In this document: positions 1-7,934 of the stretch, in pieces
Layout: each line of letters begins with the position of its first letter
Numbering within the stretch: position 1 is the stretch's first letter
Assembly: GCA_944358275.1 (NCBI GenBank)
Contig: CALVQZ010000114.1
Span: 1-15,857 of the forward strand
Direction: 5' to 3'
DNA: 15,857 nucleotides
Source of the DNA: an uncultured Bacilli bacterium
GTDB taxonomy: Bacteria; Bacillota_I; Bacilli_A; RF39; UBA660
Translations under genes and position numbers: made by a program
The notes under the pieces: model-generated
Told to the model about the DNA's origin: nothing
Seen by the model: only the letters and a program-made list of their open reading frames with translations
Databases searched by the model: none

Positions 1-1690
1 TTCCGGTTGCTAATTCAATAGCACAACATTTCATAAAATCAATAAAGTTCTCTATATTGTTTAATATGTTTGAATTTTCATAATCTCTAAATTCTACATA
101 TCTAAATTCTACAATTCTAGATTTGTGTGAGTCAACTAAACCTGTATATATTTTAAATGCTTTTAAGCCACTTGGAATACTCACACTATAAATATCTGTA
201 ATCATAAAACTTATTTCTTTTAATCCATCATTTAAAATTAAATTTAATCCCTTATTATTAGAAGAAAAATTATATATTGATTCCATAGTAGAAGGAAATT
301 CATAATAATCTTTTTTTCTTGGATCATCATCAATTATTTTATGAAGATGCACACTAGAAAAATTCAAAAAATCAACTTTCTTAACACCTTCAGGTAATAT
401 TAGATTCGTTCTAATTTTATTTAATTCATAAAAAGAGCATAATTGATGTTTTTTCTTGTTCATATATAGTTCAAAAAATGATGCAAGAGGAATAGCATTA
501 CACCATTCAATACCTTTAGTTTCATATAAATATTTTATTTCATCATCGGTTAAATACATTTTGTTTTTATAAAAGAAATCTTTTATCCCATTATCATAAT
601 TTAATGATATAAGAAATGCTAGTTTATATTTATCTAAAAGTATTTCTTCATAATTAAATTCATTGTTTTCATCTTTTAAATAGCTTTTGGCATTTTCTAA
701 CAAACTAGGAATATTTATATTTGCTTTATCCTTAATCGAAGAAAAATAATAACTATCTTTCATATTTGTAAGCATATCTTCAACAATTTCTTCATAATAC
801 TTAAAACCATAATCATCTTTATCTATTGGTGATTTATTTGAATCATTGTTTATATTAGAAGTTAAATATTTAAATTTATATGCATAAAATTCTTTAATAA
901 ATTCTTCATCATAATAATTTTTACCATATTCATAAAATAGTAATATTTTTCTTTCAAAAGATAAATCATATGATGTTTTTAATTTTAATGCTTCTTTCTT
1001 ATTTAAATATGCATATCTTTCACATTCTCTTTCAAGTATTGCTATTTTTATTTTTATGTCTTCATATCTACCTAATTCTTCTTTATTTACTATTCCTTCA
1101 GTTATAAATAATAATTTATCTAGTCTTTGTTTAAATAGTTCTTCATCTTGTTTATCAATATTTTTTGTACTTAAAACATCAAAATAATTTTTTAATTCTA
1201 TACTTATTGCTGCTTTTCTATATGAGTACATTTCAAGTATTACACTTAATTGATTTATCTCTTCATCAAAAGCCATTCTATTATTTTTTGGTATTTTTCT
1301 TTTATTTATTTCTTTTAATGCAATAAGTCTCATAATTGTTTCTTTTTCTTTAGCATTTATCTCTTCATAATACATTTTTAACTTTAAAGATTGAATTATT
1401 AACTCTTCACTTGCAAGTAGATAAAAATCTTCATTATCCATTAGTAATCTTAATATTAAATCTACATTCATATTCATGCTTTGTTTTAACTCGTTTGAAT
1501 TAAACTTAAGTGTAGTAATAATATTATTTTGAGAAAGCACACTTATATACTGTTCTTTGTATTCTTCTAATAATTCTATATCTTTTTTATCATTAAAGTA
1601 ATCTCTTCCTGGAATAACAATATTGTCTCCAAATCTTATAATTCCAATATTATATTTTTTCTTTTTAAATAACCTTTCTAAAATATTCAT
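1..1690 (-). CDS. Large hypothetical protein, C-terminal end cut by the window edge
   Basis: I translated this frame by hand from the ATG at 1688-1690. It stays open for 563 codons to the left edge, so the 3' end is missing. A strong GGAGGT ribosome binding site lies 4 nt before the ATG. The product starts MNILERLFKKKKYNIG, has no signal peptide, and is mostly charged and probably helical for about 420 residues (many Glu, Lys and Tyr). From about residue 425 the pattern changes to short beta-type segments such as LILPEGVKKV, LILNDGLKEISF and SIPSGLKAFKI. These resemble the strands of BspA-like (LRR_5) leucine-rich repeats, which is a resemblance and not a firm assignment. It lies beyond the trxB terminator and has its own promoter region, so it is probably a separate unit. 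The function is not recognised. Confidence 0.8.
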   Translation of the reverse strand, partial: MNILERLFKKKKYNIGIIRFGDNIVIPGRDYFNDKKDIELLEEYKEQYISVLSQNNIITTLKFNSNELKQSMNMNVDLILRLLMDNEDFYLLASEELIIQSLKLKMYYEEINAKEKETIMRLIALKEINKRKIPKNNRMAFDEEINQLSVILEMYSYRKAAISIELKNYFDVLSTKNIDKQDEELFKQRLDKLLFITEGIVNKEELGRYEDIKIKIAILERECERYAYLNKKEALKLKTSYDLSFERKILLFYEYGKNYYDEEFIKEFYAYKFKYLTSNINNDSNKSPIDKDDYGFKYYEEIVEDMLTNMKDSYYFSSIKDKANINIPSLLENAKSYLKDENNEFNYEEILLDKYKLAFLISLNYDNGIKDFFYKNKMYLTDDEIKYLYETKGIEWCNAIPLASFFELYMNKKKHQLCSFYELNKIRTNLILPEGVKKVDFLNFSSVHLHKIIDDDPRKKDYYEFPSTMESIYNFSSNNKGLNLILNDGLKEISFMITDIYSVSIPSGLKAFKIYTGLVDSHKSRIVEFRYVEFRDYENSNILNNIENFIDFMKCCAIELATG

Positions 1691-1710
1691 AATAACCTCC
1701 ACAAAACTGT

Positions 1711-1745
1711 CTTGTATACTATCATAAATTGTTAATTTATACAAG
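1711..1745 (-). promoter_or_regulatory. Candidate promoter inside an inverted repeat
   Basis: On the minus strand a TTGTAT box (1739-1744) and a TAGTAT box (1716-1721) are 17 nt apart and lie just upstream of the gene starting at 1690. Both boxes fall in the arms of a perfect 8-bp inverted repeat, CTTGTATA (1711-1718) and TATACAAG (1738-1745). A second inverted repeat, ATAAATT/AATTTAT (1724-1730, 1734-1740), overlaps it. The boxes are only moderate matches to the sigma-A consensus. The symmetry suggests a repressor operator, which is inference. Confidence 0.35.
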
Positions 1746-1823
1746 TGTCCTTTTATAAAAATAGAATTCTATAAGAAAATGAATATATTTTAATTTAATT
1801 TCATAGTTCCTTATAATTATTGT

Positions 1824-1850
1824 AAAAAAAAAGATAGACACTTCTATCTT
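1824..1850 (-). terminator. Rho-independent terminator of the nrd/trxB operon
   Basis: An 8-bp stem, AAGATAGA (1831-1838) and TCTATCTT (1843-1850), with a 4-nt loop is followed on the minus strand by a run of T (A at 1824-1832 on the plus strand). The stem overlaps the trxB stop codon at 1849-1851, so the end of the gene doubles as the terminator. Confidence 0.8.
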
Positions 1851-2754
1851 ATAAATTATTTATATATTCTACTGCTTCAATAGCTGCAATAGTACCATCA
1901 TTAACTGCTGTTGTAAGTTGTCTTACCTTTTTACTGCGAACATCTCCAGCCACAAATATACCCTTTATATTAGTCATACAATTTTCATCTGATTCAATAT
2001 AATCAAAGTTGTTTACTTTTAGTAATTGTTTTACAAAGTTAGATTGTGGTTCTAAGCCTATCGATATGAACATTCCATCTACTTTTAATTTTTTTTCTTT
2101 TTCATCTTTTGTACTTATTACTATTTCTTCTAACTCTTCTTCTCCTTTTATTTCTTTTACTGATGATTCATAGTATATAGTAACATTTTCTTTTTTGTTT
2201 ATTCTATCTTTTAGAGTTTTTTCAGCAGTTAAGTCATCTAGATTTTGTATTATATATACATTTTTGCATATATCAGATAGCATAAGTGCATTTGTAACTG
2301 CACTATTGCCGCCACCTACTACGCATACATCTTTATCTTTATAAAATGCCCCATCACATGTAACACAAAAGTGTATTCCATTTCCTATTAAATTTATTTC
2401 GTTTTCTAAGCCTAGCAATCTATGTTTTGCTCCTGTTGCTATTATAATAGCATCACTTTTATATGTATTATCAGTAGTTATTACTTCTTTTTCTTTACCA
2501 ATTTTTATTTCAGTAACTTCCTCAAGTTCTATAACTCCACCTAAGTTTATAACTTGTTCATATAAGTTGTTAGATAGTTCCATACCACTTATCTTTTGAT
2601 ATCCAGGATAGTTTTCTATAAGAGGAGAAGATGAGATCTGTCCTCCTATAGATTCTTTTTCTAATATCAATACGCTTTTATCACTTCTTAATGCATATAT
2701 AGCTGCAGTCATGCCTGATATACCACAACCAATTATTATAATGTCATACTTCAT
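1849..2754 (-). CDS. trxB: Thioredoxin reductase-like flavoprotein
   Basis: This is a two-domain FAD disulfide reductase of the low-molecular-weight TrxB family, of usual length (about 300 residues). Numbering from an upstream GTG at 2763, the FAD motif GCGISG is at 12-17, the redox pair in FCVTCDG is C133/C136, the second dinucleotide motif GGGNSA is at 150-155, and the FAD-binding AGDVR is at 272-276. I chose ATG at 2754, because TrxB proteins usually start MKYD; it lies 1 nt after the nrdD stop. The basic HRRxxxR motif that normally grips the NADPH phosphate is replaced by IQNLDDLTAEK (172-182), so NADH or another donor is likely. Last gene of the operon, it probably reduces the redoxin domain fused to the upstream NrdD. 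The family assignment is firm; the partner is inferred from the gene order. Confidence 0.9.
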   Translation of the reverse strand: MKYDIIIIGCGISGMTAAIYALRSDKSVLILEKESIGGQISSSPLIENYPGYQKISGMELSNNLYEQVINLGGVIELEEVTEIKIGKEKEVITTDNTYKSDAIIIATGAKHRLLGLENEINLIGNGIHFCVTCDGAFYKDKDVCVVGGGNSAVTNALMLSDICKNVYIIQNLDDLTAEKTLKDRINKKENVTIYYESSVKEIKGEEELEEIVISTKDEKEKKLKVDGMFISIGLEPQSNFVKQLLKVNNFDYIESDENCMTNIKGIFVAGDVRSKKVRQLTTAVNDGTIAAIEAVEYINNL

Positions 2755-2755
2755 A

Positions 2756-5146
2756 CTACTCACTTGCTTTTTTTCTTCCTTTCTTTGGTTTTTTATATTC
2801 TTCTGTAAATTTTTTAATATTAGATAAGTTAGGAATTTTTTCTATGTTATTATCCTTAAATACTACTAGAGTTGGTGCTTGTTTTACTCCTATCTTTTTT
2901 GTAAATTCTATATTTTCTTCAGCATTTACCCATTCAAATTCGATACCTTTTTTATTTAAGAATTCTTTTGCCATTTTACAGTTTGGACATAAAGTTGTTC
3001 CAAATAATACAATTTTATCTTCATAGTCATCTATTTTAATTTGTTCTGTCTTTTCTTTTTTATCTTCACAAACAACATTATTTACATCATATACTTTTCT
3101 CATTTTATATTCTTGAGTTTTTCCTGCATTCCAATTTTTAACAGGTCTATAGTATCCAGTAATTCTACTATATACTTCTACTTCTTTACCACACTTTGGA
3201 CATTTATCTATTTCACCATTTATATATCCATGCTCACTACATACTGAATATGTTGGTGATAATGTGTAATAAGGTAGTTTGTAGTTTTCAGCAATTTTTC
3301 TTACTAATTTTGCTGCTGATGCCCAATCTTTTAATCTTTCTCCTAAGAATGCATGGAATACTGTGCCTGATGTATAAAGTGTTTGTAATTCATCTTGTAT
3401 ATCTAATGCTTCAAATATATCTTCTGTATAACCTACTGGTAAATGAGAACTATTAGTATAATATGGAATTTCATTATTATCACTTGCAGTTATAATATCT
3501 GGATATCTACTCTTATCGTGTTTTGCAAGACGATATGTAGTAGACTCAGCAGGTGTTGCTTCTAAGTTATATAAGTCACCATATTCTTCTTGGTAATCAG
3601 ATAATTTATCTCTCATAAAGTTAAGTACATCTTTTGCAAATTCTTGAGTTTCTTTGTGAGTTAGATCTTTTCTCAACCAATTTGCATTTAATCCTACTTC
3701 ATTCATACCAATAAGTCCTATTGTAGAAAAATGATTGTCTAAAGTACCTAAATATCTTTTTGTATATGGGTATAATCCTTCATTCAATAATTTTGTTATT
3801 ACATTTCTTTTAATCTTTAAACTTCTTGCTGCTATATCCATCATTTTTTCAAGTCTTAAGTAGAAATCTTTTTCATCTTTTGCTAAATATGCGATTCTTG
3901 GTAAGTTAATAGTAACAACTCCAATAGACCCAGTTGATTCTCCAGAACCAAAGAATCCACCCGATTTTTTTCTTAGTTCTCTTAAGTCTAGTCTAAGTCT
4001 ACAACACATACTTCTTACATCTGTTGGTTCCATATCACTATTTATATAGTTAGAAAAGTAAGGAGTACCATATTTTGCAGTCATTTCGAATAGTAATTTA
4101 TTATTTTCAGTTTCTTCCCAATTAAATTCTTTTGTTATTGAATAAGTTGGTATTGGATATTGAAATCCTCTTCCATTAGCATCTCCTTCTATCATTATTT
4201 CTATGAATGCTTTATTAACCATATCCATTTCTTTTTGGCAATCTTTATATTTAAAATCTACTTCCTCACCACCTATAATTGCATTTAATTCTGCTAAATC
4301 GTTTGGAACTACCCAGTCTAATGTTACATTAGTAAATGGTGCTTGTGTTCCCCATCTACTTGGTGTATTAACACCATATATAAATGATTGTATGCATTGT
4401 TTTACTTCTTTGTATGAAAGGTTATCAATTTTTACAAAAGGTGCTAAATAAGTATCAAATGAACTAAATGCTTGTGCTCCTGCCCATTCATTTTGCATTA
4501 TTCCTAAGAAATTTACCATTTGATTACATAATGTAGATAAGTGCCTTGCAGGAGAAGATGTTATTTTACCTGGAACTCCACCTAAACCTTCTTTTATAAG
4601 TTGTTTTAAACTCCAACCTGCACAATATCCTGTCAACATAGATAAATCATGAATATGCATATCTGCATTTCTATGAGCATTTGCAATTTCTTCATCATAT
4701 ACTTCACTTAACCAATAATTTGCTGTAATTGCACCAGAGTTACTTAAAATAAGCCCTCCTACTGAATAAGTTACAGTAGAATTTTCTTTAACTCTCCAAT
4801 CTGTTACATTAACATAACTATTAACTACATCTTTATAATCTAATATAGTTGATTTTACATTCCTCATCTTTTCATGCAATTTTCTATATAAGATATATGC
4901 TTTAGCTACTTCTGTATATCCAGCTTTAGAAAGAACAGCTTCAACACTATCTTGAATATCTTCTACATTTACAATATTTTCTTTAATCTTAGGTTCAAAA
5001 TCAGATGTAACTTTAAGAGTTAAAAAATCGATAATATCATCATTATAATTAACATTTTCAGCATCAAATGCTTTTTTAATAGCCTCTTTTATTTTTTCTA
5101 TATCAAAACTTACAATTTTTCCATTTCTTTTTCTTACTTTATACAT
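2756..5146 (-). CDS. nrdD: Anaerobic (class III) ribonucleoside-triphosphate reductase with fused C-terminal glutaredoxin domain
   Basis: It reduces ribonucleotides to deoxyribonucleotides using a glycyl radical and works only without oxygen. Numbering from the GTG at 5155, an ATP-cone occupies about 4-95 (VRKRNGKIVSFDIEKI). The catalytic barrel follows, with HIHDLS (167-172), the presumed thiyl-radical Cys178 in GYCAGW, and MCCRLRLD (383-390). A zinc site uses C639, H642, C652 and C655. The glycyl radical is Gly667 in RITGYYRPV. Beyond this, residues 714-799 form an extra redoxin domain with a CPNC active site (723-726), a cis-Pro QAPTLV segment (759-764) and a lysine-rich tail. I chose ATG at 5146: a GGAGAG ribosome binding site lies 9 nt upstream and would abut the GTG. 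It closely resembles the Thermotoga type of NrdD. The redoxin and the adjacent trxB suggest thiol-dependent rather than formate-dependent reduction. Confidence 0.95.
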   Translation of the reverse strand: MYKVRKRNGKIVSFDIEKIKEAIKKAFDAENVNYNDDIIDFLTLKVTSDFEPKIKENIVNVEDIQDSVEAVLSKAGYTEVAKAYILYRKLHEKMRNVKSTILDYKDVVNSYVNVTDWRVKENSTVTYSVGGLILSNSGAITANYWLSEVYDEEIANAHRNADMHIHDLSMLTGYCAGWSLKQLIKEGLGGVPGKITSSPARHLSTLCNQMVNFLGIMQNEWAGAQAFSSFDTYLAPFVKIDNLSYKEVKQCIQSFIYGVNTPSRWGTQAPFTNVTLDWVVPNDLAELNAIIGGEEVDFKYKDCQKEMDMVNKAFIEIMIEGDANGRGFQYPIPTYSITKEFNWEETENNKLLFEMTAKYGTPYFSNYINSDMEPTDVRSMCCRLRLDLRELRKKSGGFFGSGESTGSIGVVTINLPRIAYLAKDEKDFYLRLEKMMDIAARSLKIKRNVITKLLNEGLYPYTKRYLGTLDNHFSTIGLIGMNEVGLNANWLRKDLTHKETQEFAKDVLNFMRDKLSDYQEEYGDLYNLEATPAESTTYRLAKHDKSRYPDIITASDNNEIPYYTNSSHLPVGYTEDIFEALDIQDELQTLYTSGTVFHAFLGERLKDWASAAKLVRKIAENYKLPYYTLSPTYSVCSEHGYINGEIDKCPKCGKEVEVYSRITGYYRPVKNWNAGKTQEYKMRKVYDVNNVVCEDKKEKTEQIKIDDYEDKIVLFGTTLCPNCKMAKEFLNKKGIEFEWVNAEENIEFTKKIGVKQAPTLVVFKDNNIEKIPNLSNIKKFTEEYKKPKKGRKKASE

Positions 5147-5159
5147 ATAAATCACTCTC

Positions 5160-5840
5160 CTATAAATCTCTAAAATATATATTACTATAATTCAACTCAT
5201 TTTTTAACTTTACTAATTCTTCATTAGTAAAACCACTTAAATTCTTATTTAAAACCCCATCGCTATTAACAAAATTTTGTATGTAATATTTTGATTTGCT
5301 ATTAAGCATTTTTACTATATTTTCTATATCTTCTTTATTATGTAATTCTTTAACAATAGTAGTTCTAAATTCATAATCTATGTTACTATTTTCAATTATA
5401 TTTATACTCATTCTTATATTATCTATATTTACTTTACATCCTGTTGTAATGTCATATTTATCAAATGTATTTTTTATATCCATTGCAACATAATCTATTA
5501 AATTATCATCTATTAGTTCTTTTAGCATATCAGGATTACTTCCATTTGTATCTATCTTAATAGAAAGACCTAACTCTTTTATGTTTTTAATAAGTATCTT
5601 TATGTTTTTATGTATTAAGGGTTCACCACCTGAAATACATACTCCTTCTAATATGTTTTTTCTTTTATTTAAGTAAGAGAATACTTCATCATACATATAT
5701 GAAGAGTTCCCTAGTTCTATTAAAGATGAATTATGACAAAATGGACACTTGAAATTACATCCTTTTGTAAATATCGTACATGCTACTTTACCAGGATAAT
5801 TAAGTAATGTTAATTTATCGAATCCACTTATTATATTCAT
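5160..5840 (-). CDS. nrdG: Anaerobic ribonucleotide reductase activating protein (radical SAM)
   Basis: This enzyme uses a 4Fe-4S cluster and S-adenosylmethionine to create the glycyl radical on NrdD. The cluster motif is CNFKCPFC, with C28, C32 and C35. The SAM-binding GGEP is at 71-74. The opening, with ISGFDKLTLLNYPGKVACT, is typical of the NrdG2-type activases that accompany Thermotoga-like NrdD. The length of 226 residues is normal for them. ATG at 5840 follows the stop of the upstream gene by 1 nt, and its AAAGGG ribosome binding site lies inside the last codons of that gene. The nrdD start follows 13 nt after its own TAG, so translation of the three genes is probably coupled. The partner is most likely the full-length NrdD, because the upstream NrdD paralogue has no glycyl radical site. 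Confidence 0.93.
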   Translation of the reverse strand: MNIISGFDKLTLLNYPGKVACTIFTKGCNFKCPFCHNSSLIELGNSSYMYDEVFSYLNKRKNILEGVCISGGEPLIHKNIKILIKNIKELGLSIKIDTNGSNPDMLKELIDDNLIDYVAMDIKNTFDKYDITTGCKVNIDNIRMSINIIENSNIDYEFRTTIVKELHNKEDIENIVKMLNSKSKYYIQNFVNSDGVLNKNLSGFTNEELVKLKNELNYSNIYFRDL

Positions 5841-5841
5841 A

Positions 5842-7806
5842 TTACCCTTTTCCCATCTTTATTTTTATATATCCAATATCATATTTCATTGCTAATTCTA
5901 ATACATCATATAATTTTTTATAACTATAATTTTTAGGTAAATATATAACTTCTTTATATCCTCCATTTGAATATTTATGAATATATTTTTCTATTTTAAA
6001 TCTATCTTCAAAAGATAATGATGTAAGATTATTACTAAATATACTATATTCTTTATCTGTTACTTTTGGTATTATTCCATATATAGATTTATCTAGCGCT
6101 TTTAAATATTTAAGCGCTTCATCTTCATCTGTTTCTCTAAGTGAGAAATTTAATTTATATTCATTTGTAAATTCATCACATTTTTCTTTTATAAATTTAA
6201 TTATTTCAACTGCATAATCTACATCTTTATCAAAAAGTAAAAGGCATTCATATAAACCTACATATCCAATAGATAAAGTACCATTTTTAATTACTTTTCT
6301 TATCTTTTTTTCTTGCTCTAATTTTTCATTATCTATTAAATAGTTTGATTCAAATATATATTTAAAATTTTCTTTATATTTAGAAGAAATATATTCAAAA
6401 TCTTGTAATAGTTGATTTTTAACTAATTCTAATGTAGTAGATAATTTATTATAAAATTCTTCTAATGTATTAGAATTAAGTGCTATTCTAACTAAGTTAA
6501 TAGATGTTTTTGATATAATCATTCTTCCTATTGAAGTTTGATTTTTATCAAATACATTATCAGTTATCTTATCTCCATTACTAAAATATTCTACTTCAAA
6601 TCTATGACTATTATTTTTTAAAAACAATTTATTATAAGAAGCATTAACAAAAGTAACTACTACATTTTTATTTAAGCATATTAGCTTACTTATACATTCT
6701 AATCTATCATCATCTTTAACTTTATAAACTGTAGTTACATTATCTAATCTATCTAACTCAGATATAATTTCAATATATATATCTTGTATAAATTTACCAT
6801 CTTTAGTATCACAAGAACCTATACTTATACTTGATGAGGAATTATCAAATGAGCTACTTAGATTATTTAATGTTACTAATAAATTTTTTAAATTGTCTTT
6901 AAATTCTTCTTTTGTATCATTTAAAGAAGTTTCATATGCAAAATTAAATATCTTTATTACTCTATCATTTAGTAAATACTTATCAAATATACTAAAATCT
7001 ATATAAATAGTATTTAATCTATAAATTAAACTTTCTATACTTTTTAAATTGATATAATTATCAAATCCTTCTAGTTTAAAGTATCTTTTAACTGTTCTAT
7101 TGAATTTCTTTTTAAACTTTTCTATTAGATATGTACTTAGTAGATAATCTATAGATGGTATTGCTTGTTCTTTATATTGTTCTTTTTTAAAATTTAGAAT
7201 AACGCTTGCTATACTTTGTAAACAATTATCTAAGTTTGTATTAGAAAAATCTATAAATGTATCTTTGATAGTACCTAGAGCATAATAATCTAAATCGTGA
7301 ATATAAATAAGTCCTTCATCGTGTGCTCTTATGTATTTTGAATCTATTAAATAAGATCTTGAAAATTCATCAGATATTGTTCTACCAAAATTAAGTAAAA
7401 CTAAAGATGGACTTTTATTTTCATTTTCACTTGCTGTAAATACAAGTTTTTCAGTTGCTCTTACAAATTTATGTTCTTCTTTTCTATCAAAAATATCTCT
7501 AGATGCTGCTCTTTTAACTCTATATTCATTAAATGCATTATATACTTCTATATATTTTTCATCTTTTAATGTTTTTTCTATTATATCTTGAATATCTTCT
7601 ACGTTTATTGTTTTTCTAAGTGAAAAGTTATTCTCTATATATTCAAGTACTTTACTATAAACTTTATTAACTTTATCTTCATTAGAAGTTTTATAAACAC
7701 TATCAAATGCTTGTTTAATAGCTATTGCTATTTTATTTTTATTAAAAGAAACTCTTTGCCCACTTCTTTTTACAACTACTAATTCACTCAAAACATCTTC
7801 CAACAT
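5842..7806 (-). CDS. Catalytically inactive NrdD paralogue (ATP-cone plus degenerate barrel, no glycyl radical domain)
   Basis: The 654-residue product is recognisably related to formate-type NrdD but cannot be an ordinary reductase. It opens with an intact ATP-cone (about 10-100; VVKRSGQRVSFNKNKI). The IHDLDY motif is kept (169-174), but the segment that should hold the thiyl-radical Cys reads TIKDTF (179-184), with Asp in its place. The segment GRMIISKTSINLVRIAL matches the usual GRGNxxFTTINLPRLAI region, and the Cys usually found before it is missing. GTLSIGYVGLYE is also retained. The protein stops at YDIGYIKIKMGKG, where normal homologues run into the zinc-finger/glycyl-radical domain. 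I chose ATG at 7806: AAGGAG lies 4 nt upstream, and an open extension to 7908 would cross the promoter. nrdG begins 1 nt after its stop. A nucleotide-sensing regulatory role is a guess. Confidence 0.85.
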   Translation of the reverse strand: MLEDVLSELVVVKRSGQRVSFNKNKIAIAIKQAFDSVYKTSNEDKVNKVYSKVLEYIENNFSLRKTINVEDIQDIIEKTLKDEKYIEVYNAFNEYRVKRAASRDIFDRKEEHKFVRATEKLVFTASENENKSPSLVLLNFGRTISDEFSRSYLIDSKYIRAHDEGLIYIHDLDYYALGTIKDTFIDFSNTNLDNCLQSIASVILNFKKEQYKEQAIPSIDYLLSTYLIEKFKKKFNRTVKRYFKLEGFDNYINLKSIESLIYRLNTIYIDFSIFDKYLLNDRVIKIFNFAYETSLNDTKEEFKDNLKNLLVTLNNLSSSFDNSSSSISIGSCDTKDGKFIQDIYIEIISELDRLDNVTTVYKVKDDDRLECISKLICLNKNVVVTFVNASYNKLFLKNNSHRFEVEYFSNGDKITDNVFDKNQTSIGRMIISKTSINLVRIALNSNTLEEFYNKLSTTLELVKNQLLQDFEYISSKYKENFKYIFESNYLIDNEKLEQEKKIRKVIKNGTLSIGYVGLYECLLLFDKDVDYAVEIIKFIKEKCDEFTNEYKLNFSLRETDEDEALKYLKALDKSIYGIIPKVTDKEYSIFSNNLTSLSFEDRFKIEKYIHKYSNGGYKEVIYLPKNYSYKKLYDVLELAMKYDIGYIKIKMGKG

Positions 7807-7830
7807 ATCACTCCTTCTACTTTCATAAAA

Positions 7831-7859
7831 ATTATATATTAAAGCAAAATAAAAAGCAA
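7831..7859 (-). promoter_or_regulatory. Promoter of the NrdD-paralogue/nrdG/nrdD/trxB operon
   Basis: On the minus strand TTGCTT (7854-7859) and a perfect TATAAT (7831-7836) are separated by 17 nt, and the -10 box lies 24 nt before the ATG at 7806. A weak hairpin, AATGTTT/AAACATT (7858-7864, 7870-7876), sits just upstream of and partly over the -35 box. It could end transcription from the upstream gene or act as an operator. I see no NrdR-box-like pair here by eye. Confidence 0.6.
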
Positions 7860-7934
7860 TGTTTTTTTTAAACATTTTTTTAAATTTTACATTTTTTATT
7901 TTTTGCAAATTTAATTTTTTTATTTAAAAAAACA

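Noticed and set aside
2844..4451. Open frames on the plus strand at 2844-3026, 3041-3247, 3196-3456 and 4203-4451
   Set aside because: They lie opposite the well-supported nrdD coding sequence, have no ribosome binding sites and give low-complexity peptides.
7858..7876. AATGTTT/AAACATT as a firm terminator of the SOD-like gene
   Set aside because: The stem has only one G-C pair and the following T-run is interrupted; it is kept only as a remark under the promoter.
7807..7908. N-terminal extension of the NrdD paralogue by 34 residues from an ATG at 7908
   Set aside because: It crosses a good promoter and the AAGGAG site for the ATG at 7806, and the extension reads as poly-Lys/Phe from AT-rich spacer.
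7807..7934. NrdR box, T-box or riboswitch ahead of the nrd operon
   Set aside because: No pair of NrdR-like 16-bp palindromes and no structured leader could be seen by eye in the 128-nt spacer.
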